Shown one piece after another: positions 1 through 6,511 of a DNA stretch of 10,180 nucleotides. Both the position numbers and the translations under genes were made by a program. The notes under the pieces are model-generated. The model did not search any database. It saw only the letters and a program-made list of their open reading frames with translations, and was not told where the DNA came from. Every line of letters begins with the position of its first letter. Position 1 is the stretch's first letter. Origin of the DNA: Gemmatimonas phototrophica (GTDB taxonomy: Bacteria; Gemmatimonadota; Gemmatimonadetes; Longimicrobiales; Gaopeijiaceae); contig CAMCNM010000047.1 in assembly GCA_945876015.1 (NCBI GenBank), forward strand, positions 1 through 10,180. The letters are read 5' to 3'.

Positions 1-2
1 AG

Positions 3-560
3 GGCCTGCTCGGTCCCCCGGGCACCGGGGGACTCTGGATGCGGGAGGGGGTGGAGGTCCGGCCGCTCCTGACCGGCGGCACGGGCGGCGACTCCCGCGT
101 GCGCGAGATGCCCGACGCCATGCCCGATCACCTCGAGGCGGGCACCGGCAACGCGCCGGGTCTGGCAGGACTTCTGGCCGGCTGCGAATACTTGCTGGGC
201 AGAGGGATCGACGCCGTCCACGGTGACGAGACCGCGCTCAAGGCGCGGCTCCACGAGGGACTCGGCAGGGTCCCGGGCGTGCGCGTGCGCTCACCTCTGG
301 CCCTGGATGGAGCGGGGGTCGTCACCATGACGCATGACCGGATGGACCCGGCCCTCCTCTCGGAGCGGCTGGACCGCGAGTTCCAAGTGCAGGCGCGCGC
401 CGGGCTCCACTGCGCGCCCGAAGTCCATCGCCTGCTTGGCACCGACGACCAGGGTGCTCTTCGCTTTTCGCTCGGATGGTGCTCGACTGTCGAGGACGTC
501 GAGCGCGCCATCGAGGGCGTCGCGACCATCACGCGCCAGACCGCGGCTCGCGCATCCTGA
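3..560 (+). CDS. Cysteine desulfurase-like class V aminotransferase, C-terminal part (5' end outside window)
   Basis: The reading frame is open from the window edge, and 185 residues are visible. It matches the C-terminal half of fold-type I, PLP-dependent cysteine desulfurases of the SufS/CsdA type. These release sulfur from L-cysteine as an enzyme persulfide for Fe-S cluster, tRNA or cofactor synthesis in the cytoplasm. The visible start GLLGPPGTGGLW is the segment that normally follows the PLP-binding Lys; bases 1-2 (AG) fit the end of an AAG Lys codon, which is an inference. GGTGGDS and LEAGTGNAPG are the expected cofactor and substrate loops. RAGLHCAP places the catalytic Cys at visible residue 137 (codon 411-413). 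LRFSLGW carries the Arg expected to bind the substrate carboxylate. The residues after it read CST, where I would expect FNT or YNT. The thpR-like gene starts 10 nt after the stop, suggesting co-transcription. The exact subfamily cannot be fixed without the N-terminus. Confidence 0.88.
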   Translation, partial: GLLGPPGTGGLWMREGVEVRPLLTGGTGGDSRVREMPDAMPDHLEAGTGNAPGLAGLLAGCEYLLGRGIDAVHGDETALKARLHEGLGRVPGVRVRSPLALDGAGVVTMTHDRMDPALLSERLDREFQVQARAGLHCAPEVHRLLGTDDQGALRFSLGWCSTVEDVERAIEGVATITRQTAARAS

Positions 561-570
561 CGATCCGCTC

Positions 571-978
571 ATGCGCCTCTTCGTCGCGCTGATCCTCGCC
601 CGTGTGGCCGCGGGAAGTCCGCCGTTCGTCGCCGACCTGAGCGGCTTCGGCGCGTTCCCGACCGTCCGGCGCCCCAACGTGCTGTGGCTCGGTGTCGAAC
701 CGACGCCCGCCCTGCGGTGTCTCAAGCAGGACGTGGAATGGGGGCTCGGCGACGCGGGTTTCGAGCGCGAGACGCGGGCCTTCCATCCTCACCTGACCAT
801 TGGCCGTGTCGAGCGCGAGAACGGAGCTGGAGCGTTCCGCGGTCTGGACGAGATGTTGGCGGAGCCTCCCTATGCCGGATCGGTGCAGGTCAAGAGCGTC
901 GAGCTCATGCGGAGCCAGACCTCCCGTGATGGCGCACAGTACACGTTGCTGTCGAGCTATCCGTTGGGGGAGGGTTGA
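571..978 (+). CDS. thpR: RNA 2',3'-cyclic phosphodiesterase (ThpR / 2'-5' RNA ligase family), internally deleted
   Basis: This is a 135-residue member of the 2H phosphoesterase superfamily; family members are usually about 180-190 residues. The ATG at 571 gives the typical start MRLFVAL. From residue 12 the sequence matches the family's middle and end: AAGSPPF, then GFGAFPTVRRPNVLWLGVE at 25-43, then HPHLTIGRV at 72-80 with the second HxTx motif (H74, T76). The segment that normally joins the first strand to AAGSPPF, about 50 residues including the first HxTx motif (usually NLHLTL), is absent. The break falls near residues 8-11 (about base 592-601) and the frame is intact. Family enzymes need both His residues to open 2',3'-cyclic phosphates, so this product is probably inactive or altered. 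It follows the cysteine desulfurase-like gene by 10 nt and shows no clear Shine-Dalgarno sequence. It could be a decaying gene, or an assembly or sequencing deletion. Confidence 0.8.
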   Translation: MRLFVALILARVAAGSPPFVADLSGFGAFPTVRRPNVLWLGVEPTPALRCLKQDVEWGLGDAGFERETRAFHPHLTIGRVERENGAGAFRGLDEMLAEPPYAGSVQVKSVELMRSQTSRDGAQYTLLSSYPLGEG

Positions 979-1014
979 CGTCCCTCGGCTCCGGCGGGCC
1001 TTCCCGGTGGTCCG

Positions 1015-1653
1015 ATGAGCGCTAGCCTGGGAAGCATCGCGGGCCGGTTCGCGCTCCTGGCACTCGTGACCCTCGGGCTCGGGGCGTGGCTCCTCTGGCC
1101 GCGCCTCTCCGCACGTATCACGGGGGCCGACGATGGCTCCTCCCCGGCCGCGTCCGCAGAGATCGCCGACGCCGCCCTCGATCGCTTCGAGACCTTTCGC
1201 GCGGGGAAGAGCGGCGACCGTCTGGCGCTGAGCGACGCGGAGATCTCGAGCGTCGTGCGCTACGCGCTTCCCGGGCTCTTCCCTTCGGGCGTGAGCGAGC
1301 CCGAGGTGACGATGAACGACGGTCACCTCTCGCTTTCGGCGCGCGTGGCCACCAAGGCGTTCCCGAAGCTGCCGAGCCTCGAGACCGTCGTCGGAATGCT
1401 TCCCGATACGGTAGCGGTCAGGATGGACGGCGACCTCGTTCCGTTCGGCAAGGAGTCGCTCGCCTTCCGGGTCAAGCACATCGAGGCCGCGCGGATTCCC
1501 CTGCCGGACCGCATGATCCCATCCGTCCTGACGGCTCTGGGGCGGAAGGGCGGCGGTGGGCTGCCGGCGAACGCGCTCCAGGTCCCGCTGCCCAACGGAC
1601 TCGACTCCGTGTCGGTGAGCGGCGACTCGCTGGTGTTGGTCGCCGGCCGGTGA
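1015..1653 (+). CDS. Uncharacterised membrane-anchored extracytoplasmic protein
   Basis: I do not recognise a named family. The 212-residue product has a hydrophobic segment at about 10-28 (FALLALVTLGLGAWLLW) followed by Arg and a Ser/Ala/Asp-rich linker. This fits a signal anchor with the rest outside the cytoplasm. A helical stretch at 50-85 (ALSDAEISSVVRYALPGLFP) is followed by alternating strands: EVTMNDGHLSLSARV at 97-111, VAVRMDGDLVPF at 133-144, SLAFRVKHIEAARIPLP at 148-164, and a final strand SVSVSGDSLVLV. This alternation resembles lipid-binding, LmeA/DUF2993-like folds, but that is only an impression. GGTGG at 1006-1010 may serve as ribosome binding site, 4 nt before the ATG. Codon use is like the neighbours and there are no Cys residues. 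The gene ends 37 nt before the response regulator start, so the two may be co-transcribed. Confidence 0.75.
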   Translation: MSASLGSIAGRFALLALVTLGLGAWLLWPRLSARITGADDGSSPAASAEIADAALDRFETFRAGKSGDRLALSDAEISSVVRYALPGLFPSGVSEPEVTMNDGHLSLSARVATKAFPKLPSLETVVGMLPDTVAVRMDGDLVPFGKESLAFRVKHIEAARIPLPDRMIPSVLTALGRKGGGGLPANALQVPLPNGLDSVSVSGDSLVLVAGR

Positions 1654-1690
1654 AGGCCGGCCCGCCGGGGCCACCTTCGAAGGAGCGCGC

Positions 1691-3049
1691 TTGGCAAAGC
1701 TTCTGATCGTTGACGACGAGGGATCGATCCGCGAAGCGCTCCGTCAACTCTTCGAGTACGAGGACCATCAGGTCCAGGTGGCAGTGGACGGCCCCGACGC
1801 GCTCACCCGCTTCGAGCAGTTCCGTCCCGACGCCGTCTTCCTCGACGTGAAGATGCAGGGGATGGACGGTCTCGAGGTGTTGGGAAAGATCCGCGACAAG
1901 GATCCGCACGCGCTGGTCGTCATGATCAGCGGTCACGGAACGATCGACACCGCGGTGGACGCGACGCGCCGTGGGGCGTTCGATTTCCTCGAGAAGCCGC
2001 TCGACACCGACCGTCTCCTGGTCACGCTGCGGAACGCCCTCCGCGTGCGCGGGCTGTCGGATTCCGTGCAGCGGCTCAAGAGCGAGATCGAGCAGCGCCA
2101 CCGGATCGTCGGCTCGTCGTTCCAGATCCGTCAGGTCGTCGAGCGCATCGAGCGCGTGGCCCCGACCGATGCCCGCGTCCTGATCACGGGCGAGAACGGC
2201 ACGGGGAAGGAGCTCGTGGCCCGCGCCATCCACACGCTTTCCACGCGCGCCGACACGCGCTTCGTGGAGGTCAACTGCGCCGCGATCCCGGCCGAGCTGA
2301 TCGAGTCCGAGCTGTTCGGCCACATCAAGGGATCGTTCACCGGCGCCGTGGCCGAGCTCGCGGGGAAGTTCGAGCAGGCTGACGGCGGCACGCTGTTCAT
2401 GGACGAGGTAGGCGACATGTCGATGGCCGCCCAGTCCAAGGTCCTGCGCGCGCTCGAGGAAGGGGTCGTCACGCGGGTCGGTGGATCCAAGGCGATCGAG
2501 GTGGACGTGCGGATCGTCGCCGCCACCAACAAGAAGCTTCCCGCGGAGATCGACGCCGGGCGCTTTCGCGAGGACCTCTTCTATCGCTTGAACGTCGTGC
2601 CGATCCAGGTCCCGCCGCTGCGCGAGCGACGCGAGGACATTCCGATGCTCGTCCAGCACTTCGTGGATCGGATGACCTCGGAGCGGATGCCCTCCAAGCG
2701 GTTCACCCCCGAGGCTCTGCTTCGCCTCGAGGCCATGGAGTGGCCGGGGAACGTGCGGGAGCTGCGGAACACCGTGGAGCGGCTGCTGATCCTCACGGCC
2801 GGCGATACCATCCGCACGGAGGACGTGGATCTGCTCGTGGGGGGACCGGCGGGAGGCAGCGGTCTGGGCGGAGAGCTCCTCGCGGCTGGGACCTTCGGGG
2901 AGTTCAAGGAGGCCGCCGAGCGGGCCTTCATTCTCCAGAAGCTGCGCGAGAACGACTGGAACGTGTCGGAGACCGCGCGGAAGATCGACATGCCGCGCTC
3001 GAATCTATATAAGAAGATCGAGCGCTTCGGGCTGGTCCGGGAGGACTAG
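1691..3049 (+). CDS. NtrC-family sigma-54-dependent response regulator (NtrX-like)
   Basis: This 452-residue three-domain activator starts with TTG. AAGGAG at 1680-1685 lies 5 nt upstream, and the start gives the canonical receiver opening MAKLLIVDDE. Receiver (1-120): acidic pocket D8/D9, phospho-acceptor D52, switch residue S80 in ISGHGTIDTAV, and K102 in EKP. AAA+ domain (about 138-370): Walker A GENGTGKE 167-174, sigma-54 contact loop GSFTGA 214-219 (consensus GAFTGA), Walker B LFMDE 235-239, sensor I AATN 277-280, Arg-finger region RFREDLFYR 291-299, and sensor II WPGNVREL 351-358. Fis-type helix-turn-helix at about 408-449 (NVSETARKIDMPRSNLYKKI). The MISGHGTI motif and the ERVAPTDARVLITGENG segment are typical of NtrX-like regulators. 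When phosphorylated it should form a ring that remodels RNA polymerase carrying sigma-54. No cognate kinase or sigma-54 gene is present here, so its targets are unknown. Its stop overlaps that of the convergent protease gene. Confidence 0.95.
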   Translation: MAKLLIVDDEGSIREALRQLFEYEDHQVQVAVDGPDALTRFEQFRPDAVFLDVKMQGMDGLEVLGKIRDKDPHALVVMISGHGTIDTAVDATRRGAFDFLEKPLDTDRLLVTLRNALRVRGLSDSVQRLKSEIEQRHRIVGSSFQIRQVVERIERVAPTDARVLITGENGTGKELVARAIHTLSTRADTRFVEVNCAAIPAELIESELFGHIKGSFTGAVAELAGKFEQADGGTLFMDEVGDMSMAAQSKVLRALEEGVVTRVGGSKAIEVDVRIVAATNKKLPAEIDAGRFREDLFYRLNVVPIQVPPLRERREDIPMLVQHFVDRMTSERMPSKRFTPEALLRLEAMEWPGNVRELRNTVERLLILTAGDTIRTEDVDLLVGGPAGGSGLGGELLAAGTFGEFKEAAERAFILQKLRENDWNVSETARKIDMPRSNLYKKIERFGLVRED

Positions 3050-3843
3050 TAGCGGGTGGGGTCCCGACCCTGCCAGATCCCCACCCCGTTCGGAAGCCGG
3101 TAGAGGGCCTCCATCGCCCGGTAGTCGCGGGCGGAGAGCGTGGTGGCGGTGTTGGTCGGGTACATCACGTCGCGGGACTGGTCGGAGTGGGGCAGTCCCA
3201 GCGCGTGCCCCATCTCGTGCGCCGCCGTGAGCTCGATGTCACGCGCCTCGAGAGGACGCCCCGAGGAGGGGCTGGCCAGGGCGAGCCGGAAGGAGGTGAC
3301 CTCGAGCGTGGCCTTCTGTCCGGTCTGCCTCCAACGGGTGCTGGTCAGCCCGAGCTGGTTTCCGGGGGGCGCACCCATCCACTCCACAGTGATGTCGATG
3401 GGGCGGCCCCGGTCCTTATCCACGACCAGGATCGGGAAGGGGTGTTTGTCCCACGCCCGCACGCCGCGCATGGCGGCCTGCTGAGCGTCACGCGCGCTCG
3501 ATTGCGGGCCTGCGGGGAGCGGCACGAGCACGGTGATCAGTCGGGTCGTCTCGCTCCAACGGAAGACGCGCGCGCTGCCATCCCTCCAATCCAGGCCCGT
3601 GCACAGATAGGCCACGTCGCGGCACGCTTCGGCGTACTCCAGGGTGACTACCGGAGGGCCGATCGTGGCGTCGATCACACCGTGTTCTGCGCAGGTCGAG
3701 GTTTCCTGGCAGGGCACGCCAGCTTCCTGCTCCTCGGACGTCTGCGCCGCTGCCTGGGCGCCATCACGCATCCGTCGCGCGGTGGTGGCCATCACGGCCA
3801 TCACCAAGGCCAGGGCGAGGAAGCTGAAGGGGTTACGCCTCAC
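3046..3843 (-). CDS. Secreted matrixin-like zinc metalloprotease
   Basis: From a GTG at 3843 the product has 265 residues. The zinc signature HEMGHALGLPHSD (residues 209-221) is the metzincin HExxHxxGxxH/D motif: H209, H213 and H219 bind zinc and E210 is the general base. DVMYP at 225-229 supplies the Met-turn (M227). Both point to peptidase family M10 or a close relative. The N-terminus (RRNPFSFLALALVMAVMATTA) is a positively charged hydrophobic signal peptide or anchor, so the enzyme acts outside the cytoplasm. Four Cys at about 45, 51, 74 and 81 may form disulfides. The region at 95-155 resembles the matrixin N-lobe. The frame stays open upstream to an ATG at 3963, giving 305 residues. I prefer 3843 because the signal peptide then sits at the N-terminus, whereas the extra 40 residues look non-coding. 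The gene is convergent with the regulator and divergent from the aldehyde dehydrogenase gene. Its substrates are unknown. Confidence 0.85.
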   Translation of the reverse strand: MRRNPFSFLALALVMAVMATTARRMRDGAQAAAQTSEEQEAGVPCQETSTCAEHGVIDATIGPPVVTLEYAEACRDVAYLCTGLDWRDGSARVFRWSETTRLITVLVPLPAGPQSSARDAQQAAMRGVRAWDKHPFPILVVDKDRGRPIDITVEWMGAPPGNQLGLTSTRWRQTGQKATLEVTSFRLALASPSSGRPLEARDIELTAAHEMGHALGLPHSDQSRDVMYPTNTATTLSARDYRAMEALYRLPNGVGIWQGRDPTRY

Positions 3844-3893
3844 CGGACGGTCCCAGGGGTATCGGGGGTCTGGCTGAAACGGGGGGCAACCAA

Positions 3894-3922
3894 AAGATAG
3901 ACCCCCCCCGGTGGCTCTCCAA
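3894..3922 (-). promoter_or_regulatory. Weak candidate promoter for the metalloprotease gene
   Basis: Read on the - strand, TTGGAG (3922-3917), a 17-nt spacer and TATCTT (3899-3894) form a poor sigma-70-type match: 3 of 6 and 4 of 6 consensus positions. The spacer includes a run of eight G. If real, transcription would start near 3888, inside the 305-residue reading of the protease but upstream of the GTG at 3843, which would favour the shorter start. The spacing is right but the boxes are weak, so this is only a lead. Confidence 0.25.
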
Positions 3923-4011
3923 GCGCACGGGCCGATTGTACGGTTCAAGACTTGCTTATCCACGAGCGGCCCGGGAAGCTTCCGGCATCCACCCCTCGAC
4001 CCGACGGCTGC

Positions 4012-5499
4012 ATGTCACACGAGTTCCGGAATTTCATCGGTGGGGAATGGACCCCGCCTCTCACGGGCGACTACTTCGACAATCGTAATCCCGCCCGCAC
4101 CGACGATCTGATCGGACACTTCCCCCGCTCTGGAAAGGAAGATGTGGACGGGGCCGTCCGTGCGGCCCAGCGCGGATTCGAGGTTTGGCGGAAGACACCG
4201 GCTCCGGTCCGAGGCGACGTCCTCCGCAGAGCAGGGGATCTGCTCACGAAACGGAAGGAAGAGCTGGCCCGCGCCGCCACGCGCGAGATGGGGAAGCCGC
4301 TGGTCGAGACCCGGGGTGACGTCCAGGAGGGGATCGACACCGCGTACTACGCCGCCGCCGAGTGCCGTCGGCCGTCCGGGTTCACCGTTCCCTCCGAGCT
4401 GCCGAACAAGTGGGCGATGTCGTTCCGCCGCCCGGTCGGCGTGTGCGGGATTATCACCCCGTTCAACTTCCCGATGGCGATCCCGACCTGGAAGATCTTC
4501 CCCGCTCTGGCGTGCGGAAACAGCGTCGTGTTCAAGCCCGCCGAGGACGTTCCACACACCGGTGCGCTCTTCGTCGAGATCCTGCTCGAGGCCGGCCTGC
4601 CCCCGGACGTGGTCAATCTCGTTCACGGATCGGGCGAAGAAGTGGGAGCCGCGATCGTCGCGCATCCGGAGATCCCCCTCATCTCGTTCACCGGATCGAC
4701 GGCGACCGGCAGCAAGATCGGCGAGGTGTGCGGACGGATGCACAAGCGCCTTTCTCTCGAGATGGGTGGCAAGAACGCGCAGATCGTGATGCCGGACGCC
4801 GACCTGGAGCTCGCTCTGGAGGGTGTGTTATGGGGCGCTTTCGGCACGACCGGGCAGCGCTGCACCGCCACCAGCCGGCTGCTCCTCCACCAGGACATCG
4901 AGCGCGAGTTCCTCGATCAGCTGCTCGTCCGGGCCAACGATCTCAGACTGGGCGATGGCCTGGTCGAGGACACCCAGGTGGGCCCGCTGATCAACGATCG
5001 GGCACTCCGGAAGGTGGTCGGCTACATGGACGTGGCGCGCAGCGAGGGCGTGGTCCTGTGCGGCGGCGGACGGCCCCAGGGAAACGGATTCGACGGCGGC
5101 TTCTTCTTCCAGCCCACGATCGTCGGCGACCTGCGTCCCGGCAGTCGGATGGCGAACGAGGAGATCTTCGGCCCCGTGCTCTCGGTCGTGACCTTCCAGG
5201 ATTTCGATCACGCGGTCCAGATCAACAACGAGGTCGCTTACGGCCTCTCCAGCTCGATCTACACGTCCGATGTGAGCGTCTCGTTTCGGGCGCTCAACGA
5301 ACTCGACAACGGCGTTACGTACGTGAACGCCCCGACCATCGGGGCCGAAGCCCACCTCCCGTTCGGGGGCGTGAAGCAGACCGGCAACGGTCACCGCGAG
5401 GGCGGGTGGCAAGTCTACGACTTCTATTCCGAGACCAAGGTGGGGTACGTGGACTACTCCGGCCGACTGCAGCGCGCGCAGATCGACAACACTCAGTAG
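4012..5499 (+). CDS. NAD(P)+-dependent aldehyde dehydrogenase
   Basis: This complete 495-residue ALDH-superfamily enzyme oxidises an aldehyde to the carboxylate in the cytoplasm. The ATG at 4012 gives the usual start MSHEFRNFIGGEW. An upstream in-frame ATG at 3952 adds 20 residues that do not resemble the family, and neither start has a good Shine-Dalgarno sequence. Catalytic residues are all present: N152 in PFNFP, general base E250 in LEMGGK, nucleophile C284 in GQRC, and E384 in EEIFGP. The cofactor site includes K175 in FKPAED and the FTGST loop at 226-230. The ends of the protein (TYVNAPTIGAEAHLPFGG, then VDYSGRLQRAQID) closely resemble a group of little-studied bacterial ALDHs; they also recall semialdehyde dehydrogenases such as the ALDH7/alpha-ketoglutaric semialdehyde types. 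The substrate cannot be read from sequence and no pathway partner is adjacent. The lepB gene follows after a 116-nt gap. Confidence 0.95.
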   Translation: MSHEFRNFIGGEWTPPLTGDYFDNRNPARTDDLIGHFPRSGKEDVDGAVRAAQRGFEVWRKTPAPVRGDVLRRAGDLLTKRKEELARAATREMGKPLVETRGDVQEGIDTAYYAAAECRRPSGFTVPSELPNKWAMSFRRPVGVCGIITPFNFPMAIPTWKIFPALACGNSVVFKPAEDVPHTGALFVEILLEAGLPPDVVNLVHGSGEEVGAAIVAHPEIPLISFTGSTATGSKIGEVCGRMHKRLSLEMGGKNAQIVMPDADLELALEGVLWGAFGTTGQRCTATSRLLLHQDIEREFLDQLLVRANDLRLGDGLVEDTQVGPLINDRALRKVVGYMDVARSEGVVLCGGGRPQGNGFDGGFFFQPTIVGDLRPGSRMANEEIFGPVLSVVTFQDFDHAVQINNEVAYGLSSSIYTSDVSVSFRALNELDNGVTYVNAPTIGAEAHLPFGGVKQTGNGHREGGWQVYDFYSETKVGYVDYSGRLQRAQIDNTQ

Positions 5500-5615
5500 G
5501 GCCGAGACGGTGGTCCGGCAATTGCGTTTCGGTGCGGGCGTAGAGACTTCCGTCCGGCTGATTCGGGTGCAAGGGAATCGAGGCGGCGGCCCGTAGACGC
5601 GGAGTGGAGGAGCGT

Positions 5616-6305
5616 GTGAACGAGAACCCTCGAAGGATCGGCTGGGATTGGACGAAGACCCTGGCGGCGGCGTTCGTCCTCTTCCTGGTTGTCCGCACGT
5701 TCGGGGTGGAGGCCTTCAAGATCCCCACCGGGTCGATGGAGAACACCCTCCGCATCGGTGACTTCCTGCTGGTGGACAAGACCGTCTACGGGGCCCAGAT
5801 CCCCGGAACGGACCTTCACCTCCCGGCCTTTCGCGAGCCCCGGCGCGGCGACGTGATCGTCTTCAACCCGCCCCACGATCTCGCGAAGAATTACGTCAAG
5901 CGGCTCGTAGGCGTGGCCGGCGACACCCTGGAGATGCGGGGGAAGGTGCTGCGCGTGAACGGGGAGCCGCTGACGGAGCCCTACGCCCGCTACATCGACA
6001 GCCAGGGCGACGCGGTCCACCCCGGAATGAGCTGGCAGGCCAATCACCTGATCGCCAGCACGCGCCGCCAGGGATTCCATCCGTCGCGCGACAATTGGGG
6101 GCCGCTCGTGGTCCCACCCCAGCGCTATTTAGTGCTCGGCGACAATCGTGACAACAGCGAGGACTCGCGGTACTGGGGGTTCGTCGATCGCGACGCCATT
6201 CGCGGACGGCCCTGGTTCGTCTACTCGTTCGATCCGACGTCATCCGGTCCCATGCCCTGGCTCGAAGCGGTGCGCTGGGATCGCGTCGGTCATCCGATTC
6301 GTTGA
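5616..6305 (+). CDS. lepB: Signal peptidase I
   Basis: This type I signal peptidase (S26 family, 229 residues) cleaves signal peptides from exported pre-proteins at the outer face of the cytoplasmic membrane, using a Ser/Lys dyad. One N-terminal membrane segment lies at about 14-28 (KTLAAAFVLFLVVRTF). Box B, IPTGSMENTL, gives nucleophile S40; box D, YVKRLVGVAGD, gives general base K95; box E, GDNRDNSEDSR at 175-185, is intact. The stretch at about 118-165 between boxes D and E is the variable periplasmic beta domain. I chose the GTG at 5616 because GGAGG at 5606-5610 sits 5 nt upstream; a GTG at 5604 would add only MEER. The sequence after box E is complete and ends in a basic tail. With a single lepB visible, it is the likely processor of the exported proteins in this window. 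A GC hairpin begins at its stop codon. Confidence 0.97.
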   Translation: MNENPRRIGWDWTKTLAAAFVLFLVVRTFGVEAFKIPTGSMENTLRIGDFLLVDKTVYGAQIPGTDLHLPAFREPRRGDVIVFNPPHDLAKNYVKRLVGVAGDTLEMRGKVLRVNGEPLTEPYARYIDSQGDAVHPGMSWQANHLIASTRRQGFHPSRDNWGPLVVPPQRYLVLGDNRDNSEDSRYWGFVDRDAIRGRPWFVYSFDPTSSGPMPWLEAVRWDRVGHPIR

Positions 6306-6339
6306 CGCGCGCTTCGACGCGCGTACCGGAGCGCGTCAA
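6302..6339 (+). other. Overlapping alternative hairpins at the lepB stop
   Basis: Two perfect inverted repeats share the same left arm. ACGCGCG (6305-6311) can pair with CGCGCGT (6318-6324) across a 6-nt loop. TTGACGCGC (6302-6310) can instead pair with GCGCGTCAA (6331-6339). The two folds exclude each other. No T-run follows, so this is not a standard intrinsic terminator. It may mark the 3' end of the lepB message or act as an RNA stability element. Confidence 0.4.
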
Positions 6340-6511
6340 TCGCCGTACGCTCGTGCGATCACCGCGCCGCCCGACGGGGGTGGTTGCGCATCCGCGCCAA
6401 CCTACCGATCATCAATGCAGCGCGTCGACTTAGCCATGCGCCGGCGCTCTGTCCCCCACAAGGTTTAGTTCGGCTCGTTCGCAGGGCACGCCGCAACCTC
6501 CTCATCTGCTG
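6340..6511 (+). promoter_or_regulatory. lepB-sigma factor intergenic region, promoter not resolved
   Basis: These 172 nt hold no gene that I can support. They presumably contain the sigma factor promoter. The best-spaced candidate is TTGCGC (6384-6389), a 17-nt spacer and GATCAT (6407-6412), with 3 of 6 and 4 of 6 consensus matches, which is weak. The sigma factor ATG at 6512 has no obvious Shine-Dalgarno sequence, and no in-frame upstream ATG or GTG is visible nearby. Confidence 0.3.

Noticed and set aside
13..33. Perfect 8-bp inverted repeat with a 5-nt loop
   Set aside because: It lies within the conserved Gly/Pro-coding segment GPPGTGGL of the cysteine desulfurase, so the codons for that motif explain it.
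529..1674. Long open frame of 381 codons on the - strand
   Set aside because: It runs opposite three genes with recognisable families or normal composition, and its translation is Arg/Glu/His-rich without any domain; it is a shadow of high-GC codon use.
1472..2659. Long - strand open frame of 395 codons opposite the response regulator
   Set aside because: The + strand encodes an intact NtrC-family protein with all motifs. The antisense product is low-complexity and charged, as expected from codon-position GC bias.
3902..3909. Run of eight C (a second run is at 7399-7406), considered as a phase-variable tract
   Set aside because: Both runs are intergenic and the genome is GC-rich; neither lies in a frame where slippage would switch a gene, and 8 nt is short for this.
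3936..3960. TTGTAC followed by CTTATC as a + strand promoter for the aldehyde dehydrogenase
   Set aside because: The spacer is only 13 nt, too short for a sigma-70 promoter, and both boxes are weak.
4362..5543. 393-codon second + strand frame inside the aldehyde dehydrogenase
   Set aside because: It is Arg/Pro-rich out-of-frame translation of an intact ALDH gene carrying all its catalytic residues.
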